From Prochlorococcus marinus XMU1406 (GTDB lineage Bacteria > Cyanobacteriota > Cyanobacteriia > PCC-6307 > Cyanobiaceae): a DNA stretch of 64,000 bases. The position numbers and the translations under genes were made by a program. The notes under the pieces were generated by a model. It did not search any database. It was given only the letters and a program-made list of their open reading frames with translations, and was not told where the DNA came from. Each line of letters begins with the position of its first letter. Within the stretch, counting starts at the first letter, position 1. Shown here one piece after another: positions 56,489-64,000 of the stretch. The stretch is from the NCBI RefSeq assembly GCF_017696055.1, contig NZ_JAAORG010000003.1:124001-188000 (forward strand), given 5' to 3'.

Positions 56489-57346
56489 TTAATTAGAAGT
56501 GTATGCGACTCTTTTTCGTTCTAGTAATAACGGAACTGCAACACAAGCCACATTCAATGATTCTACAAGCTCACTATGCGGAATTGTAATTGTTTCATTA
56601 AAAGCTTCTTGAATTTTTTTATGAATACCTTGTCCTTCATTACCCAAAATTAATGCGGTACGTCTAGACCAATCAACTTCCCAATAAGGTTTTGGAGATT
56701 TTTTTGAACTTTTATTATGGCTACTAGTAGATAAAATCTTAAATCCTTCATTTGATAATTCAGACAAAGACTTAAGTAAAGAATTTAATATTTCTTCTTC
56801 AGTTCCATCAAATCTTAAAAATGGCAGATGAAAAACTGCACCAGAGGATGCCCTTAATACCTTTTGGCCTAATGGATGCGCACCTCCAGCTAAAAAAATT
56901 GAATCAACCTCTGCAGCTAAAGCAGTTCTAAAAAGATTACCCATATTCCCAGGATCTTGAATCTTGTCGAGAACAAGAACAAAATCATCTTTTTTATTAA
57001 ATTGATAATTAGGTATTGCTGAAATCTCTACCAAAGCTGCTATACCATCTGGATTAATTGTTGAAATCGCAGATGCCAAGACTTCCTCTGAGACAATATT
57101 TATTAATGAGTGATGAAATTTTTTGCTTAGATTTTGATTTTTTCTTAGCCATTTTTCGGTAACTAAAATCTTAGAGGGATTTTTTCCAGACTTCAGTAAT
57201 TCTTCAATAAGATGTGTACCCTCTATGCAAAAAAAGTCTTGATCTTTTGGAGATGATCTTCTTTTAAATGATCTAAATCTTTTAACTAGATTATTGTTTT
57301 TACTAGTTATTTTTAAAAAAGTATTTTCTATGAGTAATTTGAAAAT
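56489..57346 (-). CDS. SpoU/TrmH-family RNA 2'-O-methyltransferase (start codon unclear)
   Basis: The SPOUT domain is intact: DKIQDPGNMGNLFRTALA (motif 1), LILGNEGQGI (motif 2) and PHSELVESLNVACVAVPLL (motif 3). The first canonical start, TTG at 57079, gives only 196 residues. However the frame stays open upstream to 57349 and codes a normal TrmH substrate-binding domain: NNNLVKRFRSFKR, FFCIEGTHLIEELL, INIVSEEVLASAIS. That stretch has no ATG, GTG or TTG; only ATT (57346) or ATA (57331) could start it. One fewer T in the T6 tract near 57320 would instead join a TTG in the neighbouring frame. Target RNA unknown. Confidence 0.85.
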   Translation of the reverse strand: MFKLLIENTFLKITSKNNNLVKRFRSFKRRSSPKDQDFFCIEGTHLIEELLKSGKNPSKILVTEKWLRKNQNLSKKFHHSLINIVSEEVLASAISTINPDGIAALVEISAIPNYQFNKKDDFVLVLDKIQDPGNMGNLFRTALAAEVDSIFLAGGAHPLGQKVLRASSGAVFHLPFLRFDGTEEEILNSLLKSLSELSNEGFKILSTSSHNKSSKKSPKPYWEVDWSRRTALILGNEGQGIHKKIQEAFNETITIPHSELVESLNVACVAVPLLLERKRVAYTSN

Positions 57347-57520
57347 TTGTTATCAACTATATTTTAATTACATAAATATTTTGATCAATTATTTATTAAA
57401 TTTTTATTTCCCAAGAAATCAAAAAAATACATTTTCACTTTTAATTAATATTCATGACGTTACATAGGGTGGACTTAATATTATTAGTTTGTCATGATGA
57501 ACCTAATAAATTAAGTCTTA

Positions 57521-58885
57521 ATGATTTGCGGAAGCAAAAAGAAGTCATATCTTAAATCTCAAAATTTAAAGATTCTTGGCCAAGGCAAGTTAAATGGAAT
57601 AGTTAAGATAAGTGGGGCGAAGAATTCGGCCTTAGTTTTGTTAGCCTCATCATTGCTTACTAATGAAAAAATAATTCTTGAAAATGTACCTTTTCTCACT
57701 GATATTGAAAAAATGGGAAATATCCTAAAAAATTTAGGAGTGAATTTAGTTCATAAAAAAAACCAACTAGAAATTGATCCAACAACTATTTCCATTAAAG
57801 AACTTCCATATGAACTTGTTAAAGGATTAAGAGCTAGTTTCTTTTGTATAGGTGCACTTTTAACTAAATTTGGAGAAGCTCAAGTACCCTTACCAGGTGG
57901 GTGCAATATTGGCTCAAGACCAATAGACGAGCACATTAATGGATTAATCGCATTAGGAGCAGACATTATTATTGAAGAGGGAATTGTCAAGGCAAAAATA
58001 AGGGGAAACAAAAATAGACTTCATGGCACTCATATTAAATTAAAGTGTCCAAGTGTAGGTGCGACTGAAACTTTAATAATGGCAGCTTCTTTAGCTAAAG
58101 GAAGAACTACTATTGAAAATGCTGCTAGAGAGCCTGAAGTTCAAGATTTATGCCAAATGCTTAATAAAATGGGGGCAAAAATTTATGACTCCGGTAAAGA
58201 AACAATAATTATTGATGGTGTTAATAAGCTAGGCGGTTGCACCCATAAAGTAATTCCAGACCGAATAGAAGCCGGAACTTTTCTAATAGCTGCTGCTGCA
58301 ACTTCCTCTTCAATAACAATTTCTCCAGTAATCCCTCATCATCTTGAAGCTGTTACTAATAAGCTTAAAGAGAGTGGGAGTAAAATTACGATTAAAGGTA
58401 ATTCGATTTCAATCAAGAGTAAAGAGATTAAGGGAGTAGATATTGAAACAGCTCCTTTTCCAGGCTTTCCTACTGATTTGCAGGCACCATTTACAGCTCT
58501 AATGACAATCGCAAATGGTGAATCAAAGATAACCGAAACAATTTTCGAAAACAGAATGAATCATATTTATTTACTTAATAAAATGGGTGCCCATATAAAA
58601 CTAAACAAAAACGTAGCTCACATCAAAGGTGTTAAAACAATTAATGGGATGAATCTAGTTGGCTCAGATTTAAGGTCATCAGCTGCATTAATAATTGCAG
58701 GAATCATCGCAAAAGGTAGTAGTAAGATCTATGGATTAGAACATTTAGATAGAGGTTATGAAAATTTTGAATTAAAACTAAAAAATTTAGGTATTAAAAT
58801 AATCAGAGAGATCAGTACTATTGGGGAGAATGGATATAAATTTAAACCTAAATCTGAGAATCTTTCAGAACTGAAAGTAGCTTAG
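57521..58885 (+). CDS. murA: UDP-N-acetylglucosamine 1-carboxyvinyltransferase
   Basis: MurA carries out the first committed step of peptidoglycan synthesis, adding enolpyruvate to UDP-GlcNAc. The 454 residues start with a 15-residue extension, then GQGKLNGIVKISGAKNSALV (conserved Lys and Asn). The catalytic Cys lies in PLPGGCNIGSRPIDEHI, and PDRIEAGTFLIAAA, PGFPTDLQAPFTALM and NRMNHIYLLNKMGA follow. The Cys means it should be sensitive to fosfomycin-type inhibition, as in the family. A single-gene unit. Confidence 0.97.
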   Translation: MICGSKKKSYLKSQNLKILGQGKLNGIVKISGAKNSALVLLASSLLTNEKIILENVPFLTDIEKMGNILKNLGVNLVHKKNQLEIDPTTISIKELPYELVKGLRASFFCIGALLTKFGEAQVPLPGGCNIGSRPIDEHINGLIALGADIIIEEGIVKAKIRGNKNRLHGTHIKLKCPSVGATETLIMAASLAKGRTTIENAAREPEVQDLCQMLNKMGAKIYDSGKETIIIDGVNKLGGCTHKVIPDRIEAGTFLIAAAATSSSITISPVIPHHLEAVTNKLKESGSKITIKGNSISIKSKEIKGVDIETAPFPGFPTDLQAPFTALMTIANGESKITETIFENRMNHIYLLNKMGAHIKLNKNVAHIKGVKTINGMNLVGSDLRSSAALIIAGIIAKGSSKIYGLEHLDRGYENFELKLKNLGIKIIREISTIGENGYKFKPKSENLSELKVA

Positions 58886-58929
58886 TTTTTACTTAGAGAT
58901 TCTTAAACTAATCGAGTCATTTAGTTAAT

Positions 58930-59040
58930 TCAAACGTAAGCAATATTGATTAGTGAGATACAACCCAAAAATAATAACAACACTACTAAAAAGCGATTAG
59001 ACCAAATTTTATTCAAACCATTAAAATTAAATTCATTCAT
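58930..59040 (-). CDS. Small membrane peptide B (36 residues)
   Basis: A 36-residue frame, MNEFNFNGLNKIWSNRFLVV then a hydrophobic stretch ending INIAYV, forming one membrane helix. Its ATG overlaps the TGA of the 35-residue frame upstream (ATGA), a typical coupling signal. No known family recognised. The overlap with another membrane peptide and the lack of other genes in this gap argue that it is real. Confidence 0.5.
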   Translation of the reverse strand: MNEFNFNGLNKIWSNRFLVVLLLFLGCISLINIAYV

Positions 59041-59144
59041 GCCCAGGTTCCACTATTTGATCCGAATGCTGTCAATATAGTCACTGCAACAAAGAGATAA
59101 GGAACGAATTTAAAAGATAATTTTTTTGCTTGAGTTTTGGACAT
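59037..59144 (-). CDS. Small membrane peptide A (35 residues)
   Basis: A 35-residue frame starting MSKTQAKKLSFKFVPYLFVA and ending NSGTWA. It has a basic N-terminus and one membrane helix (about 13-28), as in small thylakoid or stress peptides, but I cannot assign a family. A -10-like TATATT on the minus strand (59158-59163 as complement) lies just upstream. It overlaps peptide B by 4 nt. Confidence 0.52.
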   Translation of the reverse strand: MSKTQAKKLSFKFVPYLFVAVTILTAFGSNSGTWA

Positions 59145-59387
59145 TTGTTTTTTATCAAATATAACACAATATTACTAATTATGAAGCTATCCCCCTCAAA
59201 AAAGACTTTAACTCGGATATAAGCGCAATAATGTGTCATAACTGTTTAAATTTTCATTTTTTACCTTATTTCTTGTCAGCAAATTCAATAAATATAATTA
59301 TATGTTTTTATCGAAAAGATTAACAATTAACAAACTTTATCTTGATCACTTTTCCTTGACCAAAATAATAGTCAATAAGGTGATTTT

Positions 59388-59396
59388 TGTTATAAT
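59388..59396 (+). promoter_or_regulatory. Extended -10 promoter of tRNA-Leu/argD
   Basis: TGTTATAAT at 59388-59396 is a TGn-extended -10 box ending 27 nt before the tRNA-Leu 5-prime end. TTGACC at 59356-59361 is too far away to be its -35. Extended -10 promoters do not need a strong -35. The transcript probably includes argD, only 5 nt after the tRNA. Confidence 0.6.
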
Positions 59397-59423
59397 AAAA
59401 AAGTTGATTTTTTCAAAAGCCTT

Positions 59424-59505
59424 GGGAGCGTGGTGGAATTGGTAGACGCACCGCACTCAAAATGCGGCACCTTCGGGTATGTCGGTTCAAGTCCGACCGC
59501 TCCCA
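59424..59505 (+). tRNA. tRNA-Leu (anticodon CAA)
   Basis: 82 nt without encoded CCA, with the long variable arm of class II tRNAs (GGCACCTTCGGGTATGTC region). Acceptor GGGAGCG pairs with CGCTCCC and the discriminator is A. The anticodon stem CCGCA/TGCGG encloses CTCAAAA, giving CAA, which reads UUG. The T arm is GGTTCAAGTCC. argD begins 5 nt after the discriminator base. Confidence 0.97.
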
Positions 59506-59510
59506 CTTTA

Positions 59511-60686
59511 ATGAACACTTATAGTCGGTTCGATATATCTTTCAAAAAAGGAAAAGGTTGTTGGCTTTGGGACAAAACAGGTAAAAAGTATCTTGATGCA
59601 GTCGCTGGTATAGCTACTTGTAGTCTTGGACATAGCGATAGAGTTTTAAGAAGAAAGCTATCAACTCAACTTAAAAAGATTCAGCACATTTCAAATCTCT
59701 ACAACATTGAAGAACAAGAACAATTAAGCAGAACTTTAACGAATATGAGTTGTGCCGATAGTGTCTTTTTCTGCAATAGTGGTGCTGAAGCGAATGAATC
59801 AGCAATTAAATTAATTAAAAAATATGGAAATACAACAAATAAAGGTAAAGAATCATTTATTCTCGCTGCAGAATCCAGCTTTCATGGAAGGACGCTGGCA
59901 GCCTTGAGCGCTACTGGTCAGCCCAAATATCAAAAAGGTTTCGAACCCATGATTAAAGGATTCAAATTTTTTAAATTTAACAATTTTGATTCGGTAAAAA
60001 AATTATTTGAAGAGTGTGAAAATAATGATCAAAAAATTTCTGGCGTTTTAGTTGAACCAATACAAGGAGAAGGAGGCGTAATTCCCGGAAGTAAAATATT
60101 TTTTAAAAGCCTAAAAGGTATATGTGACAAATATAATTCTCTTCTTATTTTAGATGAGGTCCAAAGTGGAGTAGGTCGAACTGGGAAAATGTGGGGTTAT
60201 GAGAATTTAGGAATTGAACCTGATGGATTCACCCTTGCTAAAGGATTAGGCGGAGGTCATGCAATTGGAGCATTATTAGTAAAAGAAAAAGCTAACATTT
60301 TTTCTCCAGGAGATCATGCAAGCACTTTCGGAGGGAACCCATTTGCTTGTAAGGCTGCCCTAACTGTATTAGAAGAAATAAATAGAAGAAATCTTATCAA
60401 TAATGTTTATCTAAGAGGGGAACAACTAAGTGCTGGGTTTAAAGAATTGTCAAAAAAATTTCCAAATATTATTAGTGGGCAAAGAGGTTTAGGTCTAATA
60501 CAAGGTCTTGTGATCAATGATGATTATGCTGATGCAAAAGAAATTACATTAAAAGCTTTTGATAAAGGATTACTCGTAGTTCCTGCAGGAGGAAACGTTG
60601 TGAGGATTGTCCCACCATTGGTTATATCTCGAAGAGAAATTAATATTCTTTTGGATAAGCTAAATTCAATTTTTGAAGAGTTATAG
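59511..60686 (+). CDS. argD: Acetylornithine aminotransferase
   Basis: ArgD is a PLP enzyme of arginine synthesis. With the ATG at 59511 it has 391 residues, the normal length. The same frame is open through the preceding tRNA-Leu, but that part cannot be coding. Motifs: VFFCNSGAEANESAIKLIKK (PLP phosphate), SFHGRTLAALSATGQPKYQ, ILDEVQSGVGRTGKMWGYE, and the Schiff-base Lys in TLAKGLGGGHAIGALL. STFGGNPFACKAAL completes the site. folC follows after 11 nt. Confidence 0.96.
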   Translation: MNTYSRFDISFKKGKGCWLWDKTGKKYLDAVAGIATCSLGHSDRVLRRKLSTQLKKIQHISNLYNIEEQEQLSRTLTNMSCADSVFFCNSGAEANESAIKLIKKYGNTTNKGKESFILAAESSFHGRTLAALSATGQPKYQKGFEPMIKGFKFFKFNNFDSVKKLFEECENNDQKISGVLVEPIQGEGGVIPGSKIFFKSLKGICDKYNSLLILDEVQSGVGRTGKMWGYENLGIEPDGFTLAKGLGGGHAIGALLVKEKANIFSPGDHASTFGGNPFACKAALTVLEEINRRNLINNVYLRGEQLSAGFKELSKKFPNIISGQRGLGLIQGLVINDDYADAKEITLKAFDKGLLVVPAGGNVVRIVPPLVISRREINILLDKLNSIFEEL

Positions 60687-60697
60687 CAATTTAAATT

Positions 60698-61936
60698 TTG
60701 AAAAATGCAAATTTAAAAATTTTTGAATTACTATCACCCGAATATGAAAGGGATAAAATCAAGTTAGGTTTATCAAGAATTAAAAAAGCACTTCAAGAAC
60801 TTGGTAATCCTTGCAAAAATATCCCTGCAATACAAATTATTGGGACCAATGGTAAAGGATCAATCGCGGCATATTTAGAAAGTGTACTTTTTGAAGCTAA
60901 AAAGAGTTTTGGTGTAACGACATCTCCTCATCTTTTTGACATATGCGAGAGGATTAGAGTTAATAAAAAAAATATTGACAAAACTGATTTTGAAAAAATC
61001 TATAGATCAATAGAAAAGAAATTTTCAACATTTGAATTAACTCCTTTTGAAAAAATCATTTGCTGCGCACTGAATTTTTTTGACAATGAAAAAGTTGAAT
61101 TGCTTATTCTTGAAGCTGGCTTAGGGGGCAGATTAGACGCTACAACAGCCCATAAATATAGGCCAATAATTGCTATTGGGAATATTGGCTTAGACCATAA
61201 AGAATTTCTTGGAGATACGATTGAAAAAATTGCTAAAGAAAAGTTAGCAGTTATTGAAAAAAACTCAATTGTCATTTCCTGCAAACAAAATAGTCAAGTT
61301 GAAAATTTAATAACCAAAAAAGTTGAAGAGGTTGGAGCAACAATTATTTGGAAAGATTCAATTTCAACTAGCTATGAGCTCGGTTTAAAAGGAATTTTCC
61401 AAAAGCAAAATGCTTCAGTAGCCGTTGGAGCAATTGAAGCGCTGAATAATTTAGGATTCAATATTAAAGAAAAACACATTTCTGAAGGCCTTAAAAAGAC
61501 AACTTGGAAAGGAAGGCTTGAAATAATAAATTATTTCAACAAAAAAATTCTTGTAGATTGTGCGCACAATTATCCTGCTGCAAAAGCACTCTCTAATGAG
61601 CGAAGTAATTGGGAGAATGAAGATGAAGGAATTTATTGGATTTTAGGTGTCCAAAGACAAAAAGATATTTACGCAATTTTAAAAACACTTCTAAAGAAAA
61701 ATGATCACTTATTACTTGTCCCAGTTCCAAACCAACCTAGTTGGCAACTAAAAGATCTCTATCAAATTAAAGAAATTGACTTTCAAAAAACTATTGAATT
61801 TAAAACATTTGAGCTTGCCATTGAGTATTTATTTTCCCTAGAAAAATGGCCACATAATCATCCTGTTCTAACAGGTTCTATTTTCTTAGTTGCTGAATTT
61901 ATTAAATTTGCAAAAAACAGAGCTGTTAAATATTAA
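60698..61936 (+). CDS. folC: Dihydrofolate/folylpolyglutamate synthase
   Basis: FolC adds glutamate to dihydropteroate or folates. The 412 residues contain the ATP loop IIGTNGKGSIAAYLE (about residues 47-61), SPHLFDICERIRVN, LILEAGLGGRLDATTA, IGNIGLDHKEFLGDTIEKIAKEK and ILVDCAHNYPAAK. The start is TTG at 60698, since no ATG/GTG precedes the conserved N-terminal helices. It follows argD on the same strand and overlaps the convergent oxidoreductase gene by 11 nt. Confidence 0.94.
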   Translation: MKNANLKIFELLSPEYERDKIKLGLSRIKKALQELGNPCKNIPAIQIIGTNGKGSIAAYLESVLFEAKKSFGVTTSPHLFDICERIRVNKKNIDKTDFEKIYRSIEKKFSTFELTPFEKIICCALNFFDNEKVELLILEAGLGGRLDATTAHKYRPIIAIGNIGLDHKEFLGDTIEKIAKEKLAVIEKNSIVISCKQNSQVENLITKKVEEVGATIIWKDSISTSYELGLKGIFQKQNASVAVGAIEALNNLGFNIKEKHISEGLKKTTWKGRLEIINYFNKKILVDCAHNYPAAKALSNERSNWENEDEGIYWILGVQRQKDIYAILKTLLKKNDHLLLVPVPNQPSWQLKDLYQIKEIDFQKTIEFKTFELAIEYLFSLEKWPHNHPVLTGSIFLVAEFIKFAKNRAVKY

Positions 61937-63272
61937 ATTGTTCCTTTATTTTCCAACCTTCCAATTTCCCTGGATTTAGTAGCCCTTTAGGATCAAATTT
62001 TAATTTTGCTTTTACTTGATTTGCATCCACCACTCCGAGACCTCCTCCTTCGACAGTTAAAACATGGGGATTAAAAATAAACGCCCCAAGTTTCTTACAA
62101 TCCTCCATTATTTCATTTAATTCTTCAACCCCATTCCACTTTAATACAGGCAAAGCCGCTAACCGCGGTGATCCTTGCTGAGCAACTGCCTCTAAATGCC
62201 AAAGAATTTTTTTACCCCATTTTTTTCTCAAAAAATTAATTAATTCTATTTCATTATTAAGTGGCAAAAGCATCTGTAAATATGTCCAATTTTTATCCCT
62301 AGACCTCATATGAAGAGTTGTATGATTCCATACGACTTCGGAAATTCCATTGACGAGTTTTTCTTCCTCCCCTAGGAGGGAAGATTTAACATTGAATTTT
62401 TCACAAATCAGCTTGATCGTTTTTGTCCCTCCAAGAGTGGATTGAACTAATATTTTGTGGCTTCTATATTTACTTTTAAACCATTTTGGCATTTGATCTA
62501 CAATTTCTTCTTCAAGAATTGCGCCGAGTTTCAGATCAATTGCGGCGCTGGTAAGAGTTTTTAATATTTCTATTGTTTTTTCAAATTCAATACAGTGGAT
62601 AACTATTGAATACCACTTACGTTTGATATCTGTAGCAAGTAATAAAGAGGTAATTATTCCATTAGTTCCATAAGCATGATTTAGAGGTTCGGATTCTTCA
62701 GCATCAAATTTGTATAATTTAGGTTTTTGATTCATCGTTATTGCTTCTAAACCAATAAGATTTCCTGGATCCCTCAAAAATCCCCACCTAATAGACCCAA
62801 TACCCCCTGATCCACCTGCAATAAAGCCCCCAATTGTAGCGGTTTTCCAAGTACTAGGGAGCAACCTCAATTCCCTCCCATATTTCTCTAATTGTTTATT
62901 CAAATCTCCCATGACACATCCAGATTGTACTTTCACAAAACCTGTATCTGGATCAAATTCTTCTAACTTATTAAAGTAACTCATCTGCATTACAACTCCT
63001 TTAAACAATGGGACAGCTTGTCCATAATTACCTGTACCTGAACCCCTTAAAGTGAGAGGGATAGAAAATTCCCAACAAATTTCTGCTACTTTCTTCACTG
63101 CGTTATGATCACTAGGTCTTACCACCAAATCAGCAATACATTCATCTAATTTTTCAGTAAGGATTGGCGAGTAGTTATAAAAATCTTTTGAAAGTCTTTT
63201 TACGTCTGATTGGCTTTCGATAATCTCTAAGTCTTTGATTTCCCTAAATTTGTCTATAAATTTAAACGTCAT
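61926..63272 (-). CDS. FAD-linked oxidoreductase (GlcD-like, PCMH domain)
   Basis: A 448-residue flavoprotein of the glycolate-oxidase/lactate-dehydrogenase type. The FAD_binding_4 (PCMH) domain has VVRPSDHNAVKKVAEIC, LTLRGSGTGNYGQAVP, GFVKVQSGCVMGDLNKQL and TIGGFIAGGSGGIGSIRWG. The C-terminal part ends KLKFDPKGLLNPGKLEGW, the usual close of these enzymes. The substrate is unknown; glycolate or D-lactate would be guesses. It overlaps folC by 11 nt at its 3-prime end. Confidence 0.85.
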   Translation of the reverse strand: MTFKFIDKFREIKDLEIIESQSDVKRLSKDFYNYSPILTEKLDECIADLVVRPSDHNAVKKVAEICWEFSIPLTLRGSGTGNYGQAVPLFKGVVMQMSYFNKLEEFDPDTGFVKVQSGCVMGDLNKQLEKYGRELRLLPSTWKTATIGGFIAGGSGGIGSIRWGFLRDPGNLIGLEAITMNQKPKLYKFDAEESEPLNHAYGTNGIITSLLLATDIKRKWYSIVIHCIEFEKTIEILKTLTSAAIDLKLGAILEEEIVDQMPKWFKSKYRSHKILVQSTLGGTKTIKLICEKFNVKSSLLGEEEKLVNGISEVVWNHTTLHMRSRDKNWTYLQMLLPLNNEIELINFLRKKWGKKILWHLEAVAQQGSPRLAALPVLKWNGVEELNEIMEDCKKLGAFIFNPHVLTVEGGGLGVVDANQVKAKLKFDPKGLLNPGKLEGWKIKEQFNI

Positions 63273-63310
63273 TGATAAAGTTTCTTATGTTTTGTATATA
63301 AATTAGCCAA

Positions 63311-64000
63311 TTAGCAATATAAATCGCCTCTTATAAATACTTTTCTATTTAAAGTGCTCGAAAAAACATCTGCCCATCTTTGTGCATCTAAAATTACAAA
63401 GTCAGCAGGGCAACCCTTTTTAATTAAGCCATCCCATTTTAAGTTTAATAATCTACTGGGAGCTAAAAAAATAGAAGATAGAGTCGTTCTCTCCCAGGGA
63501 TTTAGTTGAAGCATAGGTATCGAACAAGACAACATATAAAAAGGGTCAAAATTACCAAATGGGTACCAAGGATCTTGAACGTTATCACTACCTAGAGATA
63601 CATCCACGTGTGATTTTTGTAATTGTTTTATTGGCGCAACTGGTCTTTTTAATGAGGTAGTTTTATTACTTCGATTGAGCAGCCAAAAATTTGTTAGGGG
63701 TAAAGCAATGACCTTAATATTTCTCTCAGCCATTTTTTCTCCTAAATTTAAAATCTCTCTTTGACTTAGAGAAATGAGACTACTTAAATGACTACAGGTA
63801 ATCGGAATACTATTAATTTTTAAATTGTCTATTGTCTCCAATAAAACTTTTATTCCTGCTCCAGGCTCAATAATTGATTCATCTATATGTAAATCAATTT
63901 CTAATTTATATTTACTCGCTAGAAGAAGCATCTTTGAGAGAAATTTACTTGTATCTTTTTTATTAAAAGGGGGAACAATAACACTCCCTAAAATTCCGCC
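63311..64000 (-). CDS. Cytosine-deaminase-like amidohydrolase (5-prime truncated by window)
   Basis: The frame is open to the right end of the window, so the N-terminus is missing; 229 residues are visible. LEIDLHIDE holds the substrate/metal His-x-Asp segment, TCSHLSSL the next His, and VDVSLGSDNVQDPWYPFGNF the conserved Asp with the DPWYP signature of CodA-type deaminases. LLNLKWDGLIKKGCPADFVILDA is the closing beta part. It probably deaminates cytosine or a related base, but the substrate is not proved. The 38-nt gap to the oxidoreductase downstream suggests a shared transcript. Confidence 0.85.
   Translation of the reverse strand, partial: GGILGSVIVPPFNKKDTSKFLSKMLLLASKYKLEIDLHIDESIIEPGAGIKVLLETIDNLKINSIPITCSHLSSLISLSQREILNLGEKMAERNIKVIALPLTNFWLLNRSNKTTSLKRPVAPIKQLQKSHVDVSLGSDNVQDPWYPFGNFDPFYMLSCSIPMLQLNPWERTTLSSIFLAPSRLLNLKWDGLIKKGCPADFVILDAQRWADVFSSTLNRKVFIRGDLYC

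Noticed and set aside
59430-59510. In-frame extension of argD through tRNA-Leu
   Set aside because: The bases form a complete tRNA-Leu; the ATG at 59511 gives the normal ArgD length.

Overview
The window looks like a chromosome segment of a high-light-adapted Prochlorococcus. It is very AT-rich and has tiny intergenic gaps. It carries cyanobacterial marker genes (ARC6/Ftn2-type division protein, cyanobacterial LexA, CbiE-CbiT fusion, N-terminally extended ThiE), a nickel superoxide dismutase with its protease and a nickel permease, and a typical picocyanobacterial gene order. The assignment rests on protein content and composition only; no rRNA is present.

Positions 1 to about 22,550 form a surface-polysaccharide genomic island. 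It contains nucleotide-sugar genes (3-prime end of gmd, rfbA, rfbB, fcl, a further epimerase, a DegT/DnrJ aminotransferase), a polyprenyl-phosphate sugar transferase that would start a lipid-linked glycan, three GT2, two GT11 and one GT17 glycosyltransferases, three probable methyltransferases and one related protein family (DUF5672), an ABC exporter, a divergent alkaline-phosphatase-fold protein, and a Wzz-type chain-length protein. Genes lie on both strands, mostly as single units separated by AT-rich spacers, and tRNA-Ala(GGC) sits in the middle. gmd plus fcl give GDP-L-fucose, and the GT11 enzymes are its natural users. RfbA plus RfbB give dTDP-4-keto-6-deoxyglucose; rfbC and rfbD are not in the window.

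From 22,715 onward the window is compact core genome: lexA (with a double SOS box), argF, ftsH and ribD; cbiET, nadK, pheS, surE, ribF and thiE-thiS; a minus-strand run era, trmD-ispF (one fused reading frame), a TIGR03792-like gene and larB/cpmA; ftn2, ffh, rpsP and phoH; pdhA, a group 2 sigma factor, nnr, mnmA and lnt; then FKBP, sodN, sodX and a nickel permease; trpC, lpdA, a SpoU RNA methyltransferase and murA; tRNA-Leu(CAA), argD and folC; a GlcD-like oxidoreductase; and the 5-prime-truncated end of a cytosine-deaminase-like gene.

The points most worth a second look are: the TrmD-IspF fusion; two genes (sodX and the SpoU methyltransferase) whose essential N-terminal residues lie upstream of any ATG/GTG/TTG; an eight-G tract at the start of an island methyltransferase; a phosphatase-fold protein with altered metal-ligand motifs; two overlapping 35/36-residue membrane peptides upstream of tRNA-Leu; a perfect 5 x 18-bp repeat in ffh; and a 58-residue reading frame with a good promoter in front of wzz. 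I found no CRISPR array, transposase, integrase or phage module.
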